From NCBI GenBank assembly GCA_044507625.1, contig JBIQJE010000009.1, positions 57,613-121,612 on the forward strand: 64,000 nucleotides of DNA, given 5' to 3'. A program made the translations under genes and the position numbers. Positions 1 through 7,497 of this stretch are shown one piece after another. The first letter of the stretch is position 1; each line of letters begins with the position of its first letter. A model generated the notes under the pieces. The model saw only the letters and a program-made list of their open reading frames with translations. It had not been told where the DNA came from and did no database searches. This DNA comes from Hyphomicrobium_A sp044507625 (GTDB taxonomy: Bacteria > Pseudomonadota > Alphaproteobacteria > Rhizobiales > Hyphomicrobiaceae).

Positions 1-832
1 TGAGGTTGTTGAGGAACGCCACGGCGACTTCCTTGAGGCGCGGCGTGCTCGCGGCCAGTGCGTCGTTGGCGTGCTGGCGGCGCAGGGTAACGAGCGCCTC
101 GGCGAGATGCTTGTTCACCGCCTCCTCGCTCTGGTGCTCGCTCGTGAGCTGCGCGGCCTGGCGAAGCTGCTCGCCATACCAGTCGGGGAACTCGCGCTTG
201 ACGACGCTCCAGGCTGCAAGGTGCGAGAACTTGCTATCGAGCGCCTGCGCGTCGGTACTCAGAGCTGCAGTCGATGCAGCAGGGGCCGCGGCTTCACCGG
301 AAGGCGGTGCATCCGAGCCGGGAGCAGCGACGGTCGGCACCTCGCCATCTCCACTTGAAGTCACGCTGTCGTGCAGGAAGCCGAGCGCGCCGCTCTGCCA
401 GGCGACCCAGCCGCCACCGCCCACGATGGCGATGAGCGCCAGCGCGCCCACCGCGCGCCGGACGTTGGCCCAGCGGCTGCCGTCGGAATCATCCGCGACG
501 CGAATGCGATTCGGTTCGAACGACGGCTGCGCCGCGGCGCTCCCCGCAGCGCCTGAAGAATCGGTCCACCGCCCGCCACCCGCCGATGCAGGCGCATTTG
601 GGGCCCCCGCGGCACCGGGACGCGGGGCCGCTGCCGGCGCCGCTTCGGGCTGAGGGAACGGAAACACGGCCGGTGCCGGACGCCAGTCGGCAAAGCCCGG
701 ACGCCAGATGAGATCGGTGGGTTTTAGGTGGCCCTGCGCGACGAAGGTGCGCATCTCGACATCGGACAAAGGCCCGTGTTGCTTGCCGTCGCGCGCGATA
801 TACCACTGAATATCAGCCTGCTGGCCAGTCAT
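1..832 (-). CDS. GYF-domain (DUF4339) membrane protein, partial
   Basis: The reading frame starts at the ATG ending at 832 and stays open to the left edge, so only about 277 N-terminal residues are present. The first 50 residues (QWYIARDGKQHGPLSD, then LIWRPGFADWRP) match the GYF_2/DUF4339 module, which is thought to mediate protein contacts. A Pro/Ala-rich linker follows, then one membrane segment near residues 120-140 (ALALIAIVGGGGWVAW), then a helical, probably periplasmic, part. The C-terminus lies outside the window. Function unknown; proteins of this architecture are usually annotated only by the domain. It is divergent from ndk. Confidence 0.75.
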   Translation of the reverse strand, partial: MTGQQADIQWYIARDGKQHGPLSDVEMRTFVAQGHLKPTDLIWRPGFADWRPAPAVFPFPQPEAAPAAAPRPGAAGAPNAPASAGGGRWTDSSGAAGSAAAQPSFEPNRIRVADDSDGSRWANVRRAVGALALIAIVGGGGWVAWQSGALGFLHDSVTSSGDGEVPTVAAPGSDAPPSGEAAAPAASTAALSTDAQALDSKFSHLAAWSVVKREFPDWYGEQLRQAAQLTSEHQSEEAVNKHLAEALVTLRRQHANDALAASTPRLKEVAVAFLNNL

Positions 833-993
833 AGAAGTCTCGTGTGATTGAGGAAAGTCGAGGATTCCGGGCGCGTGACACCTAGCCGAGATTGGCCGTT
901 TTGCATGGCGTCAATGTGGTTCGCCGCACCCTCACTCGTCAATTGGCCGCACCGGCGCGGGGCCAGTTCGTCCACGGCGGCGTTCTAGTCGTC

Positions 994-1021
994 TTGCTGC
1001 GAATTCGTGGTCCAGTTATAA
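994..1021 (+). promoter_or_regulatory. candidate sigma-70 promoter for ndk
   Basis: TTGCTG (994-999) and TTATAA (1016-1021) are separated by 16 bp, about 50 bp upstream of the ndk start. The hexamers resemble the alphaproteobacterial housekeeping consensus, but only by eye. Confidence 0.3.
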
Positions 1022-1070
1022 GGCGCCGCAATTCAAGACAATTCCTAACCGTGATTAGAAGGTCGAAGGT

Positions 1071-1493
1071 ATGGCCACCGAGAGAACATTCTCCATTATC
1101 AAACCGGACGCCACTGAGCGCAACCTTACCGGGGCAATTAACGCACTGATCGAGCAGTCCGGTCTTCGCATCGTCGCCCAGAAGCGCGTGCGCTGGACGA
1201 AGACGCAGGCCCGTGAATTTTACGCCGAGCACAAGGCCCGCCCGTTCTTCGGTGAGCTCGTCGAGTTCATGACCTCCGGCCCGATCGTCGTTCAGGTTCT
1301 TGAAGGCGAGGATGCCGTTGCGAAGTATCGCGCGCTGATGGGCGCCACCGATCCGGAAGATGCAAAGCGCGGCACCATCCGCAAGCGCTACGCCGAATCG
1401 AAGGGCAAGAACTCCGTGCATGGCTCCGACAGCGCCGCTTCGGCGAAGCGGGAGATTGCATTGAACTTCGGCTCGAAGGAAATTGTCGGCTGA
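1071..1493 (+). CDS. ndk: nucleoside diphosphate kinase
   Basis: Transfers the gamma-phosphate of ATP to nucleoside diphosphates through a phosphohistidine, balancing the (d)NTP pools in the cytoplasm. The 140-residue length is standard. The N-terminus TFSIIKPDATERN and the active-site motif NSVHGSDS with His117 are intact. The ATG follows a purine-rich AAGGTCGAAGGT. It stands alone between a divergent GYF-domain gene and a RibD-C family gene on the same strand, 41 bp downstream. Identification is secure. Confidence 0.97.
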   Translation: MATERTFSIIKPDATERNLTGAINALIEQSGLRIVAQKRVRWTKTQAREFYAEHKARPFFGELVEFMTSGPIVVQVLEGEDAVAKYRALMGATDPEDAKRGTIRKRYAESKGKNSVHGSDSAASAKREIALNFGSKEIVG

Positions 1494-1534
1494 CGACCGT
1501 AGCTGGATAGCGCGGTCGGAAGGGGACACTCCCT

Positions 1535-2059
1535 ATGACGCGCATCCGGTTCTACGTTGCAACGAGCCTCGACGGTTTCATTGCCGATCGCGAAGGCAGC
1601 GTCGACTGGCTGGCTCCATACGACGCCCGTCTCTACGGCTACGACAGCTTCATCTCCGAGGTCGGCGCGCTCATCATGGGGCGTCGCACCTTTGAGCTGA
1701 TCTCCGCATTGGGGGAGGATTGGCCCTACGCCGGCAAGCCGGTGTACGTGCTTTCCTCCAGCTCCCTCGACGATGTGCCGAGCGGCGTCACCGTATGTGC
1801 GCGCGGCATCGCGGCGGCCTTGCTGCAGGCCCGGGCGGCGACCCGCAAGGACATCTGGATTGTGGGTGGCGCTGTCACCATGCAGTCCGCCCTCGAGGAA
1901 GGTCTCATCGACATGATGGAGATCTTTCTCGTTCCTGTGCTGCTGGGTTCCGGGCTCAGTCTGCTGAACGATCTTTCCCGCCGCCCCACGCTCGCCTTCG
2001 ACGGCATCGAGGCCTTCCCCGATGGCGTGGTGAAGCTGCGCTATCTGGCGCCCCGCTGA
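1535..2059 (+). CDS. RibD C-terminal domain dihydrofolate reductase family protein
   Basis: A single-domain 174-residue protein of the RibD-C/DHFR-like superfamily, probably an NAD(P)H-dependent reductase of unknown substrate. It opens with FYVATSLDGFIADREGSVDW and contains the family motifs GALIMGRRTFE (around 50) and DIWIVGGAVTMQSALEEGLID (around 110-130). These correspond to the pteridine/nucleotide pocket of the fold. There is no deaminase domain, so it is not bifunctional RibD. The start is the ATG 41 bp after ndk; the two may be co-transcribed. The 3' end runs directly into the repeat region at 2140-2526. Confidence 0.85.
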   Translation: MTRIRFYVATSLDGFIADREGSVDWLAPYDARLYGYDSFISEVGALIMGRRTFELISALGEDWPYAGKPVYVLSSSSLDDVPSGVTVCARGIAAALLQARAATRKDIWIVGGAVTMQSALEEGLIDMMEIFLVPVLLGSGLSLLNDLSRRPTLAFDGIEAFPDGVVKLRYLAPR

Positions 2060-2139
2060 TCGGATCCTTTAAAGTAACGCGCGGGTTTCCGCGGGTACGC
2101 GGATGCTCCCGCCCGCGGCCCGCCACGCTCTCCGACGCT

Positions 2140-2526
2140 GCCGCAGGCAAAGCTTCGCACCGCTCGCGTCAGTGCTCTGAGGCTCGGCCGCCGACGGCGG
2201 CAAGGCGCCAAGGGCGCCCGGCGCGAGCGCCGGCTCTCCACGCTCCCCAACGCTGCCGCAGGCAAAGCTTCGCGCCGCTCGCGTCAGCTGCTCTGAGGCT
2301 TCTGCCGCCGACGGCGGCAAGGCGCCAAGGGCGTCCGGCGCGTGCGCCGGCCATCCACGCGCGCATCGCTCGCCGCAGGCAATGCTTCGCGCCGCTCGCG
2401 TCAGCTACTCCCAAACCAACCCTCGGCCGCCGCAGGCGGCACGGCGCCAAGGGCGCCCGGCGCGTGCGCCGGCCATCCACGCGCGCATCGCTCGCCGCAG
2501 GCAATGCTTCGCGCCGCTCGCGTCAG
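2140..2526. repeat. composite GC-rich tandem repeat (~117 bp unit)
   Basis: Two elements alternate. Element A, a 33-bp core (GCCGCAGGCAAAGCTTCGC followed by RCCGCTCGCGTCAG), occurs four times at 2140-2172, 2255-2287, 2372-2404 and 2494-2526, spaced 115, 117 and 122 bp. Element B, 48 bp with nested palindromes (CCGCCGACGGCGG, GGCGCC, CGGCGCGAGCGCCGG), occurs three times at 2187-2234, 2304-2351 and 2426-2473. Copies differ by a few substitutions. The last A copy abuts the stop codon of the minus-strand cytochrome c gene. The 467 bp between 2060 and 2526 hold no gene I can support. Long frames through the repeat are low-complexity artefacts. Confidence 0.85.
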
Positions 2527-2877
2527 CTACTCTTTGAGAGTGAGAATATACGCCGCGATGTCGCCGATCTCCTCGCGCGTCAGATGGATGGTCGGCATCG
2601 GCGGATGCGGGATGACGATCGCGCCGGCGATGGTTTCAGCGCTCTGCCCGGGCTCGTTGGCGATGCGCATGAAGCTTGGCACGTCCGCAGGCACGGTGCC
2701 CTCTGCGGTCGGGCCGACGATATGGCACCCCACGCAAAGCTTTTCCGCGATCTGCTTGCCGGTTTTGGCGTCGGGATGGATCTGAGCCATCAGCGAGGAG
2801 CCGGTGAGCGTCAACGCGGCAATGAGAATGCCGAGGTAGAGCGCGGTGCCGCCGTCCTTGCTGGTTTCTCGAAGCAT
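2527..2877 (-). CDS. small membrane-anchored c-type cytochrome
   Basis: A 116-residue protein with one hydrophobic segment at residues 12-30 (ALYLGILIAALTLTGSSLM) followed by a class I cytochrome c fold. The haem motif is CVGCH (Cys48, Cys51, His52), and a downstream Met in PHPPMPTIHL is a plausible sixth ligand. It should sit in the periplasm, either tethered or released after signal cleavage, as an electron carrier of unknown partner. The start is the ATG at 2877 because GGAGGG lies 6 bp upstream. An in-frame TTG 30 bp earlier lacks a ribosome site. The stop codon touches the composite repeat. Confidence 0.85.
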   Translation of the reverse strand: MLRETSKDGGTALYLGILIAALTLTGSSLMAQIHPDAKTGKQIAEKLCVGCHIVGPTAEGTVPADVPSFMRIANEPGQSAETIAGAIVIPHPPMPTIHLTREEIGDIAAYILTLKE

Positions 2878-3021
2878 GTAAGCCCTCCATCGCTCGCTGA
2901 TCTTCAACAGCAGTCAACCCGAACGGCTTCCTGGAGGCGTTGCGCCCGGTCAAATCCGCGGGCCGAATTCGTATCTTCGCTGCGCCGCGATCGTCCAGGC
3001 CATCGTGTGCATAGTATCGAA

Positions 3022-3050
3022 AACGGGCGCCGAGGGGATCGGCGCCCGTT
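3022..3050 (-). terminator. intrinsic terminator of the P450 gene
   Basis: A 10-bp perfect stem AACGGGCGCC/GGCGCCCGTT with a 9-base loop, followed on the minus strand by TTTTCG. It lies 57 bp after the P450 stop codon. The plus-strand read also ends in TTTT, so it could act in both directions. Confidence 0.75.
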
Positions 3051-3106
3051 TTGATTGCAGTTGCTTCGTCCGGCGGCAGCTCCCCAGGGGAGGTGCCCCC
3101 CGCAGC

Positions 3107-4504
3107 TTAAGAGAGCTCGCGGATCTTGAAATTCAGGCCGCCCTTCGGCGTCAGCGTGACGGTGGCGTTGATGCCCGCCGGATCGTTGCCGACGTATTCG
3201 GGGCGGAAGCGGCGCAGCAGCAGCGACAGTGCGAGCGTGTTCTCGACCTGGCTCATCGCGCCGCCGATGCACGAACGCTTGCCGCCGCCAAACGGCAGAT
3301 AGGAATACTTCACCTGCTTCTTGGCGGCGCCCGCCATCCAGCGCTCGGGACGGAACTCCTCCGGAGCCTCCCAGAAGCGCGGGTTGTGATGCGCGCCATA
3401 GGCAAACAGCACCACGCGGTCGCCGGGGCGGATTTCCTTGCCGCCGATCACGTCGTGCTCGCTGGCAACGCGGATGAGCCCCCAGATCGGCGGATAGATC
3501 CGCATCGTCTCCTGGATGACGGCGCGCGTGTAGGCGAGCGCCGAGTAGTCCGCCGCGGTCGGCTCGCGATCGCCATAGACGGCCTCGCCCTCCTTGCGGA
3601 TGCGCTCGGCGGCTTCCGGGTTGCGGGCGGTCTCGTAAAGGGCCCAGGCCAGCGTCAGCGCCGTGGTTTCGGTGCCGGCCCACAGGTACTGCTTCAGCTC
3701 GTCGACAGCCTGCTGGGCGTCGAATTCGGGCATGTTCGGATCGGCGGCTGCCGCCTGGATCATCTTGAGGAGGGTGCGCTCGCGCTCTTCGCGCGGATCG
3801 GCGCCGATGACGGCAGGGGGCACGCTCGCCCACACTTCCATCGCCTTCGCCGCGTCCTCCTCGGTGATCTCGAAGATCTCGCCTGCCTGCTTCTTGAGGC
3901 GGATCTCCTTGTGATTCATCACGTCGGTGTAGGTCTTTACGCACTTGAAGACGAAGTGCGGATTGAAGGGCATGTCACGGTCGAACAGCGCCTTGCAGAT
4001 CATGTCCGCCGCGAGCGTCCACGTCTGCTCGACCATCTCGATGGTCTCGCCTGACTTCGCCACCTTGGACCACATGTCCATCTTGGTGCGGATAGCCGCC
4101 AGGAAGTACGGGATGTACTCGGCGAACATGTCGGGATGGAACGCGGGCTGCTGCGGCATGCGGATCTTCTGCCAGAGCACGCCGTCGTTCGTGATCATCG
4201 ACTTGCCGAAGATGGGCTTCAGGCCGTCGAAATATTTTATGTAGGCATCTACTTTCGTCACAAGCACATGCTTGAAGTGCTCGGGCTCCGACAACAGCAC
4301 GATGCGCTGGTTGGCGAGGTTGATGGGGATGACCGGGCCGTAGCGCTCCGCCATCTGCATGAGGATGTGCAGCGGGTTGTCTACGCCAGCCTTGAGTAGA
4401 GGCGTCAGCTTGAACCAGATGCTCGATTCCTCGCCGAGCCCTTGAGCGTGGGCTGGCGCATCCACATCCGTGCTGGGTGTGGGCTGTTTTGCCGTTGCGG
4501 TCAT
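3107..4504 (-). CDS. cytochrome P450
   Basis: A 465-residue soluble P450 monooxygenase. It carries the I-helix oxygen-activating motif AGTETTALTLAWAL, the K-helix ExxR in ETMRIYPP, the PERF-like EEFRPERWM and the haem-thiolate loop FGGGKRSCIG with the Cys ligand near residue 412. The substrate cannot be inferred. The overall pattern resembles the CYP102-haem-domain/eukaryote-like class rather than the short camphor-type P450s. The ATG at 4504 is chosen because GGGAGAG sits 7 bp upstream; the frame extends 49 codons further without support. No ferredoxin or reductase gene is adjacent, so electron delivery must come from elsewhere. Confidence 0.93.
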   Translation of the reverse strand: MTATAKQPTPSTDVDAPAHAQGLGEESSIWFKLTPLLKAGVDNPLHILMQMAERYGPVIPINLANQRIVLLSEPEHFKHVLVTKVDAYIKYFDGLKPIFGKSMITNDGVLWQKIRMPQQPAFHPDMFAEYIPYFLAAIRTKMDMWSKVAKSGETIEMVEQTWTLAADMICKALFDRDMPFNPHFVFKCVKTYTDVMNHKEIRLKKQAGEIFEITEEDAAKAMEVWASVPPAVIGADPREERERTLLKMIQAAAADPNMPEFDAQQAVDELKQYLWAGTETTALTLAWALYETARNPEAAERIRKEGEAVYGDREPTAADYSALAYTRAVIQETMRIYPPIWGLIRVASEHDVIGGKEIRPGDRVVLFAYGAHHNPRFWEAPEEFRPERWMAGAAKKQVKYSYLPFGGGKRSCIGGAMSQVENTLALSLLLRRFRPEYVGNDPAGINATVTLTPKGGLNFKIRELS

Positions 4505-4735
4505 GACGTCTCTCCCGGCGAGAAGGCCGTTCAAACGCACTTCTATGCCTAATCCAGCCAACGGGTTGTAAACTGGGCTGCGGGAAGGACCCGCATGGAC
4601 ATTCTGCTCGGACGAGCAGACCTCCCCCCAAGGCTGCGAGATGAGTAGCACTCGCTACGCGCAAGTGTCCATGCGACCACGCGTTTCCGCTTCACTTTGG
4701 CGCCAAGGCGCTGATCTGAAGCAACGCCCGCAGCG

Positions 4736-5395
4736 TCACTTCAAAGGTGGCCAGTACAACGGTTTTGCTTGGTTAACCGGGACTTGCATGATTTTGACCC
4801 GCTCGCCTTCGATGGCAGCCCTGCCCGAGGCGATGAGCGAAAGTGCATGAGGATAAAGAAGGTGTTCGGCCTCCAGCACACGCGCCGCGAGCAATTCCGG
4901 TGTGTCATCGGACAGAACGGGAACGGCGGCCTGGGCGATGATCGGCCCGGCGTCGAGCTCGGGACGTACGATATGCACCGTGCAGCCGGCGAGCTTCGCA
5001 CCCGCGGCGAGGGCGCGTTCGTGCGTATCGAGGCCCTTGAAGGCTGGTAGCAGCGAGGGGTGGATGTTCAGCATCCTGTCCCGCCAGCGCTCCACGAAGC
5101 CGGCGGTCATCTTCCGCATGAAGCCTGCGCACGCGACGATATCGACGTTGGCAGCGCGCAGCGCCGCATCGAGCTGCTCCTCGAAGGCTTCGCGCGTGGC
5201 GAACGCCTTGTGATCGATGGCCTGTGTCGCGATGCCCGCCGCCGAAGCGCGCGCAAGTCCCTCCGCCCCGGGGCGGTTGGAGAGCACGCATACGATCTCG
5301 GCAGGATAGTCCGGTTCTCGCGCAGCGGCGATGAGCGAGGCCATGTTGGAGCCCCGACCGGAGATGAGAATGCCGATTCGCTTTTTCGCTGCCAT
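4736..5395 (-). CDS. purN: phosphoribosylglycinamide formyltransferase
   Basis: GAR transformylase, step three of de novo purine synthesis: transfers formyl from 10-formyl-THF to GAR. The 219 residues begin IGILISGRGSNMASL, the phosphate-binding start of the family. Catalytic elements are present: the Asn/His region NIHPSLLPAF and the Asp in GCTVHIVRPELDAGPII. In many relatives purN directly follows purM. Here purM lies upstream on the same strand but about 840 bp away, separated by three palindromes and a gene on the opposite strand. The palindrome array begins 15 bp before the start codon. Confidence 0.97.
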   Translation of the reverse strand: MAAKKRIGILISGRGSNMASLIAAAREPDYPAEIVCVLSNRPGAEGLARASAAGIATQAIDHKAFATREAFEEQLDAALRAANVDIVACAGFMRKMTAGFVERWRDRMLNIHPSLLPAFKGLDTHERALAAGAKLAGCTVHIVRPELDAGPIIAQAAVPVLSDDTPELLAARVLEAEHLLYPHALSLIASGRAAIEGERVKIMQVPVNQAKPLYWPPLK

Positions 5396-5409
5396 GGCGC
5401 TCCCTTAGA

Positions 5410-5562
5410 GTGCTTCCGGAAAAGTGGGAACCGGTTTTCCGATAAGAAGCACGACCAAGAGTGAGTGCTTCCGGAAAAGTGGGAACCGGTTTTCCGATAA
5501 GAAGCACGACCAAGAGTGAGTGCTTCCGGAAAAGTGGGAACCGGTTTTCCGATAAGAAGCAC
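5410..5562. repeat. three tandem 43-bp palindromes (REP-like), array 1
   Basis: Copies at 5410-5452, 5465-5507 and 5520-5562, period 55 bp, with 12-bp linkers (GACCAAGAGTGA). Each is an imperfect palindrome: GTGCTT...AAGCAC outside and CCGGAAAA...TTTTCCG inside. The copies are identical. Variants of this sequence are widespread in intergenic DNA of Hyphomicrobiales. The cluster fills the 5' side of purN and would fold into strong hairpins in any transcript crossing it. A diverged set is at 48768-48923. Confidence 0.9.
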
Positions 5563-5576
5563 GACCAAACAATGGT

Positions 5577-5619
5577 CTAGAGCCGTTCTGCGTTTCTAGC
5601 TAAACCGGAACGGCTCTAG
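5577..5619. repeat. second-type palindromic element CTAGAGCCGTTC...GAACGGCTCTAG
   Basis: A 12-bp perfect inverted repeat (CTAGAGCCGTTC at 5577-5588 and GAACGGCTCTAG at 5608-5619) with a 19-base loop, directly next to the REP array. The sequence type is familiar as an intergenic palindrome in rhizobial genomes. It could serve as a bidirectional terminator. Confidence 0.75.
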
Positions 5620-5755
5620 CACGAGACTGAAGCTCGCAGCCCATCAGCTGCGAAGCGATTTGCATTCTCCGGGCGCGAAGGTTGGTGGCCGCATCCGGCA
5701 AATGTGGTTAAGGTTCGCACATCATTCGCATCACAGCACATGGAGGCCGACGACC

Positions 5756-6109
5756 ATGCCCGGATGCACCGATCCTCAACATGCCCATCACGACCACCAG
5801 CACGGCCCCGGCTGCGGACACACCGCCGTCCGCCACGGCGACCACGTCGATTACCTGCACGATGGACACTTGCACCATCCCCATGGCGATCACGTGCACG
5901 AGCACGTCATCGAGGTATCCGACCGCAACCCCGATCGCTGTACGCCGGAGCACCGCTGTGCCGGCCATGAGCCTGGCCACGTGCACGGCCCGGGCTGTGG
6001 ACACGAAGCAGTCCCGCACGGCGACCACATCGATTATCTCGTCGATGGACACCTGCATCACCCGCACGGTGACCATTGCGACGACCACGGGCCCCTCGAA
6101 AAGGCCTGA
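5756..6109 (+). CDS. histidine-rich metal-binding protein with two internal repeats
   Basis: A 117-residue protein in which about one quarter of residues are His. Two copies of the pattern HGPGCGH-x-AV-x-HGDH-x-DYL-x-DGHLHHPHGDH lie at residues 16-46 and 77-107, linked by a Cys-containing segment (RCTPEHRC, 61-68). Such clusters bind Zn, Ni or Cu; small proteins of this pattern occur in rhizobia, often annotated as hypothetical. There is no signal peptide, so a cytoplasmic metal store, chaperone or sensor is the inference. The ATG is preceded by GGAGG at a good distance. It sits between purN and purM on the opposite strand. No transporter or Zur gene is adjacent. Confidence 0.85.
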   Translation: MPGCTDPQHAHHDHQHGPGCGHTAVRHGDHVDYLHDGHLHHPHGDHVHEHVIEVSDRNPDRCTPEHRCAGHEPGHVHGPGCGHEAVPHGDHIDYLVDGHLHHPHGDHCDDHGPLEKA

Positions 6110-6201
6110 GGCGCGCCCCTTGCTTGGCGGGCCGGGCAGGACATCCGCAGGGGAGCCAATCCCGCGAATGTGCGTGGCGGCCTGCATGCGCATGAACGGA
6201 A

Positions 6202-6226
6202 AGAGCAGCGGCTCCGCAGCTGCTCT
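6202..6226 (-). terminator. possible terminator of purM
   Basis: An 8-bp stem (AGAGCAGC/GCTGCTCT) lying 13 bp after the purM stop codon. On the minus strand it is followed by a short TTTC. Modest hairpin with a weak T-tract. Confidence 0.45.
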
Positions 6227-6238
6227 GTGCAGGCGGTG

Positions 6239-7363
6239 TTATGCGTAGCGGAGCGAGCCGGTGTACTGCACGGCCCAGGCGTTGCCGCGCCCCTTCGCTT
6301 CGGAGCGCTCTCCTCCCGGCGGCACGATCTCGCCCATGACATACGGCGCCTCGCCTGCCTCCTGCAGCGCGCGAAGAACCGCATCGGTCTCGCCCGCAGC
6401 AACGACGAGCACCATGCCGATGCCGCAGTTGAACGTCTTCAGCATCTCGGCATCCGAAAGGCGTCCCGTCTCCGCCAGCCAGCCGAACACCGGCACCGCC
6501 GGGATGGCCGCCAGGTCGATGCGTGCAGCGACGCTTTCCGGCAGCACCCGCGGCACGTTTTCCGAAAGGCCGCCACCTGTAATGTGGGCGAGTGCCTTCA
6601 CCGCGCCTTCCGTTCCCCCTGTCGCTTCGATCGCCGCGAGCACCGGCCTCACATAGATCCGTGTCGGCGCAAGCAGCTCCGTGGCGAGGGTGCTCGCGGA
6701 GGCAAACGGCGCCGGAGCATCCCAGGCAAGGCCGCTTTCCTTAACGAGCCGGCGGACGAGCGAATAGCCGTTGGAGTGCACGCCCGAGGAAGCGAGCCCG
6801 ATCAGCACGTCCCCGACGGCGATATCGCTCCGTGGCAGGAGCTGGCCCCGCTCCGCCGCGCCGACGGCAAAGCCCGCAAGATCATAATCGCCGGCCTGGT
6901 ACATGCCCGGCATCTCGGCCGTCTCGCCGCCGATAAGGGCGCAGCCGGCTTGCTTGCATCCCTCGGCGATGCCCGCCACGACGGTGCTCGCCGTTTCGAC
7001 GTCGAGCTTCCCGCACGCGAAATAGTCGAGGAAAAACAACGGCTCGGCGCCTTGCACGACGAGGTCGTTGACGCACATGGCGACGAGATCGATGCCGATC
7101 GTGGCGTGCTGGCCCGTGTCGATCGCGATCTTGAGCTTGGTGCCGACGCCGTCCGTGGCCGAAACCAGCACGGGGTCGCGGAAACCCGCCCCCTTGAGGT
7201 CGAACAGCCCGCCGAAGCCGCCGAGGTCGGTATCCGAGCCGGCGCGCTGCGTCGCCCGGGCCAGCGGCTTGATCAGCTCGACCAGCCGGTTTCCCGCGTC
7301 GATATCGACGCCAGCGTCGCGATAGGTGATGGCCGGGTTGCGTTCCCGATCAGGCTCTGTCAT
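6239..7363 (-). CDS. purM: phosphoribosylformylglycinamidine cyclo-ligase
   Basis: AIR synthetase, step five of purine synthesis: ATP-dependent ring closure of FGAM. At 374 residues it is slightly longer than the usual 345-350. It shows YRDAGVDIDAGNRLV, GGFGGLFDL and SATDGVGTKLKIA near the N-terminus and the glycine-rich C-terminal segment HITGGGLSENVPRVLP. The start ATG at 7363 is the first in frame. A DUF2066 gene is divergent from it; the promoter region of 130 bp is shared. Confidence 0.97.
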   Translation of the reverse strand: MTEPDRERNPAITYRDAGVDIDAGNRLVELIKPLARATQRAGSDTDLGGFGGLFDLKGAGFRDPVLVSATDGVGTKLKIAIDTGQHATIGIDLVAMCVNDLVVQGAEPLFFLDYFACGKLDVETASTVVAGIAEGCKQAGCALIGGETAEMPGMYQAGDYDLAGFAVGAAERGQLLPRSDIAVGDVLIGLASSGVHSNGYSLVRRLVKESGLAWDAPAPFASASTLATELLAPTRIYVRPVLAAIEATGGTEGAVKALAHITGGGLSENVPRVLPESVAARIDLAAIPAVPVFGWLAETGRLSDAEMLKTFNCGIGMVLVVAAGETDAVLRALQEAGEAPYVMGEIVPPGGERSEAKGRGNAWAVQYTGSLRYA

Positions 7364-7497
7364 GTGACCTTGGAACCCAACTTCTGCCTGTTTGCCTGCG
7401 AAAGATGCCGCGTCCCTAGCAGCTTCTGCGGGTCATGGGCAACTCGCGGCATATCGAACCCTCGGCAAATACCGGGGAAACCGAGGAGGAGAAGTGC

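Noticed and set aside
1720..3054. A 444-codon plus-strand frame through the RibD-C gene, the composite repeat and the cytochrome gene
   Set aside because: It overlaps two real genes in other frames, and its middle is simply translated repeat (Arg/Ala/Pro).
5410..5562. CRISPR array
   Set aside because: Only three copies; the repeats are long palindromes with 12-bp nearly identical linkers instead of unique spacers, and no cas gene is present.
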